The translations under genes and the position numbers were made by a program. From Streptomyces sp. M92 (GTDB taxonomy: Bacteria > Actinomycetota > Actinomycetes > Streptomycetales > Streptomycetaceae), in NCBI RefSeq assembly GCF_028473745.1, contig NZ_CP101137.1, forward strand, positions 5,828,001 through 5,892,000: a stretch of 64,000 nt of DNA, in the 5' to 3' direction. Below the pieces are notes generated by a model. That model searched no databases and was not told where the DNA came from. It saw only the letters and a list, made by a program, of their open reading frames with translations. Shown one piece after another: positions 49,619 to 57,420 of the stretch (the stretch's first letter is position 1; each line of letters begins with the position of its first letter).

Positions 49619-50212
49619 TCATGTCGCTCCGTCCGCCCGAGTTACACCGTTCACCGAGCGGGTGTCCCGCCCGTCCCATCGACGCGGCGACAGCACCAGC
49701 CGGGAGAAGTCACCTCCGGGAAGGAGAGTCTTCGACACCGGCGTCCTCGCCCTTCGGCACCGTGACGGCGGACTGAGGCGGCAGGGAGGGCCGCCGGGCC
49801 GGTGATCCACCGCGAGGTACTCCCCGGTGTTGGTGACCGCGACGGGAACCCAGAACTCGTACGCGTTCGGCGGATCCCACGGCCCTTCGGGCCCTTCGGG
49901 CTCCAGCCCGTCATCCGTGAATGCGCTACGGAATTCCTCGAACATCTCCCCGAACCACTGTGGCCCGTCCTCCATCTCCTCCGCCCTGATCAGGGAGAAC
50001 CGGAACGGCCAGACGGAACACTCGCGCAGGGCACCGTCATGAATACCGAGCCATTGCACCAATTGCGGGTGAAGCGGATACGGGACGGCGTCCTCGAGGG
50101 ACCGGAGGGCCTCTTGAGAGACCGGGGGACACAGGGCGTCGAGGTCAGCGGCGCATCGGTGCCGGCGGAGCCAGTTCTCGATGCGGGACCAGGCTTGTGC
50201 GACATCGTTCAT
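49619..50212 (-). CDS. SMI1/KNR4 family protein
   Basis: A 197-residue protein. The first 140 residues fit the SMI1/KNR4 (SUKH) fold: 'WSRIENWLRRH', 'VSQEALRSLEDAVPYPLHPQLVQWLGIHDGA' and 'NAYEFWVPVAVTNTGEYLAVDHRPGG'. SUKH proteins often act as immunity proteins against contact toxins, but solitary ones like this are common and uncharacterised. After 'PGGPP' the sequence becomes Arg/Pro-rich and unlike the family, so a frameshift may have replaced the true C-terminus. ATG 50210-50212. Confidence 0.75.
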   Translation of the reverse strand: MNDVAQAWSRIENWLRRHRCAADLDALCPPVSQEALRSLEDAVPYPLHPQLVQWLGIHDGALRECSVWPFRFSLIRAEEMEDGPQWFGEMFEEFRSAFTDDGLEPEGPEGPWDPPNAYEFWVPVAVTNTGEYLAVDHRPGGPPCRLSPPSRCRRARTPVSKTLLPGGDFSRLVLSPRRWDGRDTRSVNGVTRADGAT

Positions 50213-50280
50213 GGCGTTCGCCGGACGACCCGGACGTCCGCCACTGCGGCGGCCCGCAAGACCACGTCGCGTCGCATCCC

Positions 50281-50880
50281 TCAGGCCTCGGGGTCGCGCA
50301 GGCCGACGCAGTCCAAGGCCCAGAAGGTCTCCGAGTAGACGAAGGTGCCCGTCATCCATGGTTCGTGGGCGGACAACCGGGCGACCTGGAATGCGGTCTC
50401 GGGGATCCGCAGCGACGGCGAACGGAAGCCCGCGGCGTCCGCTGCCTCGAAGCCGCGGCTGCCGTAGTAGCGCGGCGAGCCCTCCAGGAAAACCAACGGC
50501 ACACCCTGACTGCCGGCCGCCTGGAGGGCGTGGGCGATGAGCCGCGTACCGATGCCCTGGCGCTGGAACTCCGGGACCACGCCCAGCGGTGACAGCGACA
50601 GGACGTCCACGATCCGGCGCGGAGCGTCCAACCGCCCCGCGCTCAGCAGGACATGCCCGACGACCCGGTCATCAAGGACGGCGACGAAGGACATCGGCGT
50701 CAACGCGGCCTCCGCGACGCGCAGCGCCTCCACGAGCCCGGGAACCCGAACGCCGTCACCGAAGGCGCGCGTATGAACCTCGCGCACCTCCCGGTGATCG
50801 TCAGGGGTCTCCTGCCGGATCACCAGCCCAGCACTGGCGGGAGCGAGCCGGGAGCCTGCGGGAGCACCGTGTGACGTCAT
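50281..50880 (-). CDS. GNAT N-acetyltransferase (YhbS-like)
   Basis: A 199-residue GNAT enzyme. 'VIRQETPDDHREVREVHTRAF' opens the fold, 'LSLSPLGVVPEFQRQGIGTRLIAHAL' is the acetyl-CoA loop (Q/RxxGxG/A), and 'VFLEGSPRYYGSRGFEAA' is the typical YhbS end. The acceptor is unknown. A leftward single gene upstream of the SMI1-like gene. ATG 50878-50880 follows a TACCCT box at seven bases, so it is probably leaderless. Confidence 0.92.
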   Translation of the reverse strand: MTSHGAPAGSRLAPASAGLVIRQETPDDHREVREVHTRAFGDGVRVPGLVEALRVAEAALTPMSFVAVLDDRVVGHVLLSAGRLDAPRRIVDVLSLSPLGVVPEFQRQGIGTRLIAHALQAAGSQGVPLVFLEGSPRYYGSRGFEAADAAGFRSPSLRIPETAFQVARLSAHEPWMTGTFVYSETFWALDCVGLRDPEA

Positions 50881-50887
50881 GGCCGCG

Positions 50888-50893
50888 AGGGTA
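50888..50893 (-). promoter_or_regulatory. -10 element of leaderless GNAT gene
   Basis: TACCCT on the minus strand, 7 bases before the ATG. Confidence 0.4.
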
Positions 50894-51050
50894 GATCGCG
50901 GGACGGCTCAGGTGCGAGGCAATATCGCACAGGCCGCAAGTGACAGTCCGCTTGCCGGCCATGACACCCGGCACGAGTGGACGAGTTGGAGAACCGACTC
51001 GGCGCCGAGGGCGGTCCGTGGCCGGACGCTTCCGCGTGGTGCCGGGGCCC

Positions 51051-51056
51051 TAGGGT
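51051..51056 (+). promoter_or_regulatory. -10 element of leaderless P450 gene
   Basis: TAGGGT ends 6 bases before the ATG at 51063. Confidence 0.5.
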
Positions 51057-51062
51057 GGGGCC

Positions 51063-52226
51063 ATGGACTCCGCTGACGAGCTCGTCGAAGATCCCTACCG
51101 GGTGTATCGGCAACTGCGCGCCGACTCACCAGTGCATCCGATCGCCGGCCCGGACGGGAGCACGGCTTGGCTGGTCACCCGTTACGACGATGTGCGTCAG
51201 GCGCTGCTGGATCCCCGGCTCTCCCTGGACAAGCGGCACTCCTCGGGCGGATACAAGGGCTTCGCGCTGCCGCCCGCGCTCGACGCCAACCTCCTCAACA
51301 TGGATCCGCCCGACCACACACGTATCCGCCGTCTGGTCGGCCGTGCCTTCACCGCGAGCCGGGTCGAGCGGCTGCGCGGGCCGATACGGAAGACAGCGGA
51401 ACAACTCCTCGACGCGTTGGGCGAACACGGGCGCACCGACCTGATCGCCTCCTACGCCGGACCGCTGTCGATCACCGTGATCTGCGATCTGCTCGGCGTC
51501 CCGGACCGTCACCGCGCCGACTTCCGCGGCTGGACCGACGCGCTCGTCGCTCCTGACCCGGCCCGCCCGGCGGCGACCCGTGACGCCGTCGTCGCCATGC
51601 TCGGCTTCTTCACCGAACTCCTGGCGGCCAAGCGCCGTGAGCCGGCGGACGATCTGCTCTCCGACCTGATCCGTGTGCGCGAGTCGGGTGACGTGCTCAG
51701 CGAGGACGAGCTCATGTCGCTCGCCTTTCTCGTTCTCCTCGCCGGGTTCGAGAACACGGTGCACCTGATCGGCAACGCGGTTCTCACCCTCCTCCGGCAT
51801 CCGGAGCAGTTGGCGCTGCTGCGCGAGGATCCCTCCCGGCTGCCGAACGCCGTTGAGGAGCTTGCCCGGTTCGAGGGGCCCGTGCTCCTCGCCATCAGGC
51901 GTTTCGCCACCGAGGACCTGGTGCTCGGCGGTGTCGCCGTCCCGGCCGGGGAGACGGTCCTGCTGTCCCTGGCCGCCGCGGACCGTGATCCGGAGCGCTT
52001 CGGGGATCCGGACCGGTGTGATCTCGGACGAGATCACACCGGGCATCTCGCTCTCGGCCTCGGTATCCACTATTGCCTGGGTGCCGCGCTGGCCAGGGCG
52101 GAGGTGGAGATCGCCCTCGATGCTCTGCTCGCACGCCTTCCCGGTCTGCGGTTGGCCGGTGCCCAGCCCGAGTGGCGGCCTTCGATGCGCTCTCGCAGCC
52201 TGACGGCTCTGCCCGTCAGCTACTGA
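51063..52226 (+). CDS. Cytochrome P450
   Basis: A 387-residue soluble bacterial P450. The I-helix oxygen-activation motif is 'LLAGFENT' (225-232), the ExxR of helix K is E266-R269, and the heme loop 'LGLGIHYCLGAALARAE' places the thiolate ligand at Cys338. The usual Phe before the loop is Leu here. It should hydroxylate or otherwise oxidise a small molecule using ferredoxin partners encoded elsewhere. No biosynthetic genes adjoin it. A short inverted repeat inside the gene (52019-52041, TGATCTC/GAGATCA-like) is probably coincidental. ATG 51063 is leaderless by the spacing of its -10 box. Confidence 0.95.
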   Translation: MDSADELVEDPYRVYRQLRADSPVHPIAGPDGSTAWLVTRYDDVRQALLDPRLSLDKRHSSGGYKGFALPPALDANLLNMDPPDHTRIRRLVGRAFTASRVERLRGPIRKTAEQLLDALGEHGRTDLIASYAGPLSITVICDLLGVPDRHRADFRGWTDALVAPDPARPAATRDAVVAMLGFFTELLAAKRREPADDLLSDLIRVRESGDVLSEDELMSLAFLVLLAGFENTVHLIGNAVLTLLRHPEQLALLREDPSRLPNAVEELARFEGPVLLAIRRFATEDLVLGGVAVPAGETVLLSLAAADRDPERFGDPDRCDLGRDHTGHLALGLGIHYCLGAALARAEVEIALDALLARLPGLRLAGAQPEWRPSMRSRSLTALPVSY

Positions 52227-52235
52227 CGCCACTGG

Positions 52236-52991
52236 TCACGTCGTCTCCTGGCGGCGGCGCATCCGCTGGAACAGGCCGCCGAGCATCGGCAGAGTCAGGC
52301 CGGCGAAGAGGAAGAGGACGGCGAGTCCGCTCAGTGCCGGGCTCAAGGCCTCCTCGGTGTCGAGGGACCAGGGGCTGCCGAGGGCGTGGAGGACGATGTA
52401 CGACCCCTTGGACATGGTGTACCCGACGCCCAGGACGGCGGCGAGAGCACACAGCGCGAAGCCGGCCCCGGTCCAGGGGCGAGTGGTCCGGCTGCGCAGC
52501 GCGGTCCGGCCGCACATGAAGGCGAGCTCGCCGCAGGTGACCAGGACGTAGGAGAGGTAGATGAGCAGGTAGGCGGCCACGGACGGGTGGTCGGCGTACG
52601 CCGTGGTGAACTCGACGGCGTCGCCGTTCGTGGCGAGGAAGAGCGGCACCATGACGGCCAGCTCGACGGCGGCCGCACAGATCCGCTGGTACATGGCAGT
52701 GCGCAGGTACTCCGGGCGATAGGCCAGGTCCACCATGGTGATCTGCAGTGACGCGCACCAGAGGATGGCGCAGACGTGTGCCACCAGCTTCCCGGCGTTG
52801 TCCAGGCCGGTGGCTTCCTCGGCTGCCCGGGCGACCGCGGGTATCGCGAAGAAGACTCCCAGGGTGCACACCCCGAACGCCACGGCGATCAGCCACGTGA
52901 ACACTCGTGGGTGGTGCATGGCTCTCCGGGTGCAGAGCGTGGTGACGATGACTCCCGCCACGGTGCAGGAGCCGAAGATGATGCCGTCCAC
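52236..52991 (-). CDS. MAB_1171c-like seven-helix membrane protein
   Basis: A 251-residue membrane protein with about seven helices. It resembles the N-terminal membrane part of 'MAB_1171c family' putative transporters, which are usually followed by a soluble C-terminal domain that is missing here. Its role is unknown. GTG 52989-52991 directly follows the TGA of the XRE gene with no gap, so the two form a tight operon. In Streptomyces such pairs often occur together and may sense or transport a signal. Confidence 0.8.
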   Translation of the reverse strand: MDGIIFGSCTVAGVIVTTLCTRRAMHHPRVFTWLIAVAFGVCTLGVFFAIPAVARAAEEATGLDNAGKLVAHVCAILWCASLQITMVDLAYRPEYLRTAMYQRICAAAVELAVMVPLFLATNGDAVEFTTAYADHPSVAAYLLIYLSYVLVTCGELAFMCGRTALRSRTTRPWTGAGFALCALAAVLGVGYTMSKGSYIVLHALGSPWSLDTEEALSPALSGLAVLFLFAGLTLPMLGGLFQRMRRRQETT

Positions 52992-53552
52992 TCAAAGACC
53001 TTCCAGTGCGTCAGCCGCGTATCGGGCGGCTTCGGTTCCAGTACGTCGCCGCCTGGCCTTCCTCGGCTTCTCGACGCTCGACCTGTCCGGCACGGACGGC
53101 ATGCCGAGGTCTTCCCGGCGCTGCCTCAGATGCGCGACGACGTCTCGTAGCTCGTCCTCCGGCAGGTCACTCAGCAGGGCCAGCACGTGACGGGCGAGGG
53201 GGTTCTCGAAGGCCTCGAGCGCCTCGAGGTCGTCGTAGGCCGCGTGCGGCAGCAGGTACGCCGGCGGCACGTCGCCGAGGGCCTGGCACAGGGCGAGGAC
53301 GGTCTTGATGGTCGGGTTGTCCTGCTGGCCGTTCGCTAGCTTCGCGATGAGCGCGAACGACGCCGACGTGGGCGCGTCGGGCAGGTCGTCGACGGCCTGC
53401 GAGAGTGTGCGGGAGACGTATGCCCTGCCCCTGGCGTCCGTTCGGTGAGCCATGAGCGTCTTCAGCTTCTGGGCGAGAGGGTGCGGCCGCGAGCGCTGCG
53501 CCCGGGTGGCGGCGCCGATCGAAGACTCCTCCTCGTCCCGGCTCACACCCAC
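52992..53552 (-). CDS. XRE-family HTH regulator
   Basis: A 186-residue regulator. The HTH spans about residues 20-95 ('LAQKLKTLMAHRTDARGRAYVSRTLSQAVDDL', then 'ASFALIAKLANGQQDNPTIKTVLALCQALGD'), an XRE pattern like that of SinR/BldD-type small regulators. The C-terminus is charged. GTG 53550-53552 is preceded by GGAAGAG; GTG 53544-53546 is an alternative. It is the first gene of an operon with the membrane protein and is divergent from the PF04672 methyltransferase. Confidence 0.85.
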   Translation of the reverse strand: MGVSRDEEESSIGAATRAQRSRPHPLAQKLKTLMAHRTDARGRAYVSRTLSQAVDDLPDAPTSASFALIAKLANGQQDNPTIKTVLALCQALGDVPPAYLLPHAAYDDLEALEAFENPLARHVLALLSDLPEDELRDVVAHLRQRREDLGMPSVPDRSSVEKPRKARRRRTGTEAARYAADALEGL

Positions 53553-53599
53553 GTAGTGATCTCTTCCGCCATCGTCGACCTCGCCTCTTGTGTACTTTA

Positions 53600-53632
53600 G
53601 TTGACACACCCTCGGGCGCAAGGGCAGGATCA
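53600..53632 (+). promoter_or_regulatory. Promoter in XRE/methyltransferase divergent gap
   Basis: The gap contains a TTGACA hexamer (about 53601-53606) with a CAGGAT-like -10 about 17 bases later, directed at the methyltransferase. Overlapping it is TGTGT…ACACA symmetry that may serve the XRE regulator. Confidence 0.4.
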
Positions 53633-53705
53633 CGATATCGGCAGGCTCTGCAGGTCACTGCCCCCGCACACCTCGGGCCGCAGCGATCGCTGAGAGGAGC
53701 GCCAG

Positions 53706-54503
53706 TTGAGTCAGCACGGCTTACGCGTCCCGGAGATCGACACCGGCAGGCCTCACTCGGCGAGGATCTACGACTACCTGCTGGGCGGCAAGAACCACTA
53801 CGAGGTGGACCAACGGGCCGGTGACGAACTGATCGCCGCCTCACCGCAGGAACGCAGCGCCGCCCGGGCCAACCGCGCCTTCCTGGAGCGCGCCGTCCAC
53901 CACGTGGTCGGCCACGGTCTCCGGCAGATCCTCGACATCGGCACCGGCCTGCCCCACGCCCCGAACGTGCACGAACTCGCCCTCGAGACCGCGGCCGAGG
54001 CGCGCGTCGTGTACGTCGACAACGATCCGATCGTGACGGCGCACGCGGACGCTCTGCTCCGCAGTTCCGACGCGGTCGGCGTCGCGCTCGCCGACCTCCG
54101 CGACCCGCGGACCGTCCTGGACCATCCCTGCGTACGCGACGTCATCGACTTCGACGAGCCGGTCGCCGTGCTGCTCGCCTCCGTCCTGCACTTCCTCACT
54201 GACGCGGACCGGCCCCGGCAGGTCGTCGCCGCCCTCCGCGACGCCGTACCGGCCGGCAGCTTCCTGGTGCTCTCGCACGCCACGGGCGACTTCGGCGACT
54301 GCAGCGGGGCGCGGACCGTCTACGACAGGGCCAGCGCCCCGCTCAACCCGCGCTCCCGCCGCGCGATCGGGCGGTTCTTCGACGGCTTCGACCTCGTCGA
54401 GCCCGGCCTGGTCCAGGTCCCGTTGTGGCGACCGGGCACGCCTGCGGCGGCGCAGGGTGCCCAGATCGGCATCTACGGGGCTGTGGCTCGCAAGTCCGGT
54501 TGA
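53706..54503 (+). CDS. PF04672 (DUF574) SAM-dependent methyltransferase
   Basis: A 265-residue protein of the actinomycete-specific family PF04672. Typical parts are 'PHSARIYDYLLGGKNHYEVDQ', then SAM motif 'ILDIGTGLPHAPNVHELA', and 'VVYVDNDPIVTAHADALL'. Many copies occur in Streptomyces genomes; substrates are unknown, though related crystal structures bind SAM. It starts at TTG 53706 behind a GAGAGGAG site. It is divergent from the XRE operon and ends in a hairpin shared with the convergent carboxymuconolactone decarboxylase-like gene. Confidence 0.92.
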   Translation: MSQHGLRVPEIDTGRPHSARIYDYLLGGKNHYEVDQRAGDELIAASPQERSAARANRAFLERAVHHVVGHGLRQILDIGTGLPHAPNVHELALETAAEARVVYVDNDPIVTAHADALLRSSDAVGVALADLRDPRTVLDHPCVRDVIDFDEPVAVLLASVLHFLTDADRPRQVVAALRDAVPAGSFLVLSHATGDFGDCSGARTVYDRASAPLNPRSRRAIGRFFDGFDLVEPGLVQVPLWRPGTPAAAQGAQIGIYGAVARKSG

Positions 54504-54512
54504 GCCGCGGGA

Positions 54513-54533
54513 GCCGCCGCGGGGAGCGGCGGC
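54513..54533. terminator. Bidirectional hairpin terminator
   Basis: GCCGCCGC (54513-54520), loop GGGGA, GCGGCGGC (54526-54533): an exact 8-bp stem between convergent genes. Confidence 0.65.
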
Positions 54534-54550
54534 CTGGGCTTCGAGTCGGC

Positions 54551-55009
54551 TCAGCCCCAGGTCTGTCCGGCCGGTTCCTTGATGGTGCGGTTGATCCTGT
54601 TGAAGAAGTTGGTCAGCGCGATCTCCAGGTTGATCGCGCCGATCTGCTCCTCGGTGAAGTGGGCGTTGGCCTCCTCCCAGACCTCGTCGGTGACTCCCTG
54701 AGCACCGTCCTGGAGCCGGGTGGCGGCCTCGGCCAGCGCCAGTGCCGCACGCTCCGCATCGGTGTAGAAGGGGGCCTCACGCCACGCCGCTACGTTGTGC
54801 AGCCGCTCGTCGGTGTCACCGGCCTTCTTCCCTCCGGCGACACTGGCGTAGACGCACGCCGAGCAGCCGTTGATCTGGCTGGCGCGCAGGTGGACCAGCG
54901 CGAGCAGCTTCGGATCGACACCCCCGGAGGCGATCGCCTTCTGCAGGTGGCCGATTGCCTTCCACACGTCGGGGTTGTCGGTGTTCTTGTTCTTCAGTCG
55001 GTTCCGCAT
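54551..55009 (-). CDS. Carboxymuconolactone decarboxylase/AhpD-like protein (ECF41 partner)
   Basis: A 152-residue CMD-family protein. The redox pair Cys49 and Cys52 in 'NGCSACVYAS' follows 'LLALVHLRASQI', the standard AhpD-type active site. The family acts as an alkylhydroperoxidase-like thiol reductant or binds ligands. It is divergent from an ECF41-type sigma factor; this gene pairing is the defining context of group ECF41, whose known targets are such genes. A TGTTACC-N16-CGTC promoter-like sequence lies upstream. Confidence 0.92.
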   Translation of the reverse strand: MRNRLKNKNTDNPDVWKAIGHLQKAIASGGVDPKLLALVHLRASQINGCSACVYASVAGGKKAGDTDERLHNVAAWREAPFYTDAERAALALAEAATRLQDGAQGVTDEVWEEANAHFTEEQIGAINLEIALTNFFNRINRTIKEPAGQTWG

Positions 55010-55032
55010 GGCAGGGTGCTCTCCTCGGTCGG

Positions 55033-55059
55033 GGTTACCTTGCGGGGCTGGTGCCCGTC
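55033..55059 (+). promoter_or_regulatory. ECF41-type promoter toward the sigma gene
   Basis: GGTTACC (55033-55039) and CGTC (55056-55059) are spaced by 16 bases. The known ECF41 consensus is TGTCACA near -35 and CGTC near -10. It fits autoregulation of the sigma factor. Confidence 0.55.
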
Positions 55060-55067
55060 ACCCCTAT

Positions 55068-55094
55068 GACGGAGCAACTTCCAGGGAGGTAACA
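55068..55094 (-). promoter_or_regulatory. ECF41-type promoter toward the CMD gene
   Basis: On the minus strand TGTTACC (55094-55088) and CGTC (55071-55068) are also spaced by exactly 16 bases, pointing at the CMD gene. It is a mirror of the promoter on the other strand. Confidence 0.6.
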
Positions 55095-55096
55095 CC

Positions 55097-55972
55097 ATGT
55101 CCGGCGCCCGTCCCGCCGATCCGTTCGCCGAGGCCTTCGAGGCGCACCGCGAACGGCTCACAGCCGTGGCGTACCGCGTGCTCGGCTCACGCCCGGACGC
55201 CGACGACGCGGTCCAGGAGACGTGGCTGCGTCTGTCCCGCCAGGACGCCGACGCCATCGACAATCTGGGCGGCTGGCTGACCACCGTGGTCGGCCGCGTC
55301 AGCCTCGATCTCCTGCGTTCACGCCGTACGCGCCCGACGGTCCCCCTCGACGACCAGCTGCCCACACTCACGGTGACGCTCGACGATGGTCCGACGCCGG
55401 AGGAGCTGGTGGCACTGGGCGACTCGGTGGGCCCGGCGCTGTTGACGGTGCTGGACTCGCTGCGCCCCGACGAGCGGGTGGCGTTCGTACTGCACGACGT
55501 GTTCGCCGTGGCCCACGCAGAGATCGGCGCCATCCTCGGCAGGTCCGCCGACGCGACCAAGATGCTCACCAGCCGGGCCCGGCGGAAGGTGCGGGCGGCC
55601 CGGTACTCGGCAGGCGATCCCCAGCAGCAACGCGAGGTGGTCGCCGCGTTCTTGGCCGCGGCCCGCGAGGGCCGGTTCGACCGGCTGCTCGAAGTTCTGC
55701 ACCCCGAAGTGACGTTCACCGTCCACGCCCCTGGCGGACGGTTCGTCACGATCGGGGCCACCGAGGTCGCCGGCCGTGCCCGATCGGCCGGCGGAGCGGC
55801 ACTCGGGCGTGCGGCCACCGTCGACGGGCGACCCGGGGTCCTCGCCTGGAACGAGGACGGCACCCCGCTGTCCGTGCTCGCCTTCACCGTCGCCGACGGC
55901 CGCATCACCGAGATCACCGCCGTGGTCGACCCGGCCGCACTCGCACTCATGGACTTGCCGGCCCCGGCGTGA
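55097..55972 (+). CDS. ECF41-like sigma factor (SigJ type) with SnoaL C-terminus
   Basis: A 291-residue extracytoplasmic-function sigma factor. Region 2 (residues 13-80, 'YRVLGSRPDADDAVQETWLRL') contacts the -10 element. Region 4 (about 115-170, 'LRPDERVAFVLHDVFAVAHAEIGAILGRSADATKMLTSRARRKVR') contacts the -35. A SnoaL-like domain (about 180-285, 'FLAAAREGRFDRLLEVLHPEVTFTVHAPGGR') follows. In ECF41 the C-terminal domain regulates sigma activity in place of a separate anti-sigma factor. No anti-sigma gene is present. ATG 55097 with GGGAGG. Confidence 0.93.
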   Translation: MSGARPADPFAEAFEAHRERLTAVAYRVLGSRPDADDAVQETWLRLSRQDADAIDNLGGWLTTVVGRVSLDLLRSRRTRPTVPLDDQLPTLTVTLDDGPTPEELVALGDSVGPALLTVLDSLRPDERVAFVLHDVFAVAHAEIGAILGRSADATKMLTSRARRKVRAARYSAGDPQQQREVVAAFLAAAREGRFDRLLEVLHPEVTFTVHAPGGRFVTIGATEVAGRARSAGGAALGRAATVDGRPGVLAWNEDGTPLSVLAFTVADGRITEITAVVDPAALALMDLPAPA

Positions 55973-56063
55973 GGCCTACTGGGCGGCACCCGCAGTCGCG
56001 GACGTTCCGCCGATGAGTTTCCGGCGTTTGCGCGGTCTGCCCCATCGACGAAGGGAGCCCACC

Positions 56064-56669
56064 ATGCGCAAGATCAGCGTTTGCACGTTCCTGACACTGG
56101 ACGGTGTCATGCAGGCACCGGGCGGGCCGGACGAGGACGCTCGCAGCGGCTTCGGGCACGGCGGCTGGCAGAAGCCGGTGTCCGACGACGAGGTCGGCAC
56201 GGCCATCGCCGGTTGGTACCAGCACTCCGACGCCATGCTGCTCGGGCGCAAGACGTACGAGATCTTCGCGTCGTACTGGCCGACCGCCGATCCCGGCAAC
56301 CCGTTCACCAACCGGATGAACAGCATGCAGAAGTACGTGGCGTCCCGGACCCTGACCGTTGTCGACTGGCAGAACTCCACGCTGCTGAGCGGCGACACCG
56401 TCGATGCCGTACGCGACCTCAAAGCGTCCGACGGCCGCGACATCAACGTCGTGGGCAGTGGTGACCTCGCCCAGACCCTCATGCGACACAGTCTCGTCGA
56501 CGAGTACCGGCTGACCATCCACCCGGTGATCATCGGCACGGGCAAGCGGCTGTTCGCCGACGGAGCCGTCCCCACCGCGCTGGATCCGGTCAGCGTCTCG
56601 ACGACGAAAGGCGGCACCGTGGTCGGCGTCTACCGGCCGAATGGCAGGCCCGGCCACGACAGCTACTGA
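56064..56669 (+). CDS. Dihydrofolate reductase-fold (RibD_C) family protein
   Basis: A 201-residue member of the same superfamily as the gene at 30332-30898, but of another subgroup. It opens 'ISVCTFLTLDGVMQAPGGPDED', carries 'AMLLGRKTYEIFASYWP' and ends 'NVVGSGDLAQTLMRHSLVDEYRLTIHPVIIGTGKRLF'. NADPH binding is likely; the substrate is unknown. Start ATG 56064 with GAAGGGAG. It follows the sigma factor by 91 bases on the same strand, and its regulation by it is possible, but no ECF-like promoter precedes it. Confidence 0.92.
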   Translation: MRKISVCTFLTLDGVMQAPGGPDEDARSGFGHGGWQKPVSDDEVGTAIAGWYQHSDAMLLGRKTYEIFASYWPTADPGNPFTNRMNSMQKYVASRTLTVVDWQNSTLLSGDTVDAVRDLKASDGRDINVVGSGDLAQTLMRHSLVDEYRLTIHPVIIGTGKRLFADGAVPTALDPVSVSTTKGGTVVGVYRPNGRPGHDSY

Positions 56670-56752
56670 CAAGCTGTCGCACTCCGCGGTAACGGACAGG
56701 CGAGGAGGTGACGCACCGGCCGCCTCGGGTGCCGCTCGGCACACCGCGGGGG

Positions 56753-57406
56753 TCAGCCCGCGCCTCCGTCGAGCAGCCAGTGGTACCGCAGGCGCCGCGC
56801 CCGTTCCGTGCTGGCCGCCGCGGTGGCGAGCCCGACGACGGCGTTGCCCCAGACCGGCAGGTCGACGGGCGAGGTGAGCGTACCGACGTACTGGGCGACG
56901 CCCTTTGGGGAACGGGTGATCTGCTCGGCGAGCTGGAGGACCAGGAGAACCAGGCCGATGACCAGCACGGTCGACGAGAGGAAACCCATGCAGCGGCCCA
57001 GTGCGGGGTGGGCGCGGTCGAGGCGCGCGCGGCGTCCCTCGGCGGAGGCGGGGTCCGGGACGAGTCGGTGTGCGCTCCCCTCGGCTGTGACGTGGTGGCA
57101 GCGCTTGAGCCCGAAGGCGCTCGTCCTCACCTCGACGGTGCCGCCGCGGACGGGAAAGACCGCGGGGACTCTGGACTCGGCGTGGTGCCTGCCGTCGAGG
57201 TACAGGTGGGCCCTGACGTGGCCCTCCGACTGATTCTGATGCCTGACGTCGACGGTGTAGACCGTCCGACGGCCGTCGTCGTCGGTCAACCTGAGGTGGA
57301 ACAGGGCGCGGGTGAGCGTCTGCCACCAGCGGAAGGGTTTCAAGGGTCGCCCGTTCCCCGGTTCGACCCGCCGCAGGGCCCGATGGTGCCGCCACTTGTC
57401 GAACAT
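56753..57406 (-). CDS. Hypothetical protein with C-terminal membrane helices
   Basis: A 217-residue protein with a soluble beta-type N-terminal part ('FHLRLTDDDGRRTVYTVDVRHQNQSEGHVRAHLYLDGRHH') and two predicted helices near residues 140-165 and 185-200. I do not recognise a family. It lies just downstream of the secreted peptidase gene (14 bases), so it could be co-transcribed. No signal peptide. Confidence 0.75.
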   Translation of the reverse strand: MFDKWRHHRALRRVEPGNGRPLKPFRWWQTLTRALFHLRLTDDDGRRTVYTVDVRHQNQSEGHVRAHLYLDGRHHAESRVPAVFPVRGGTVEVRTSAFGLKRCHHVTAEGSAHRLVPDPASAEGRRARLDRAHPALGRCMGFLSSTVLVIGLVLLVLQLAEQITRSPKGVAQYVGTLTSPVDLPVWGNAVVGLATAAASTERARRLRYHWLLDGGAG

Positions 57407-57420
57407 GCCTCAAACTCCCC

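Noticed and set aside
49213..49776. Several overlapping plus-strand frames between the DinB-like and SMI1-like genes.
   Set aside because: Arg/Pro/Ala-rich translations in all frames and no ribosome site or similarity.
52019..52041. TGATCTC…GAGATCA inverted repeat inside the P450 gene.
   Set aside because: It lies within conserved coding sequence just before the heme loop, so codon constraints are the likelier cause.
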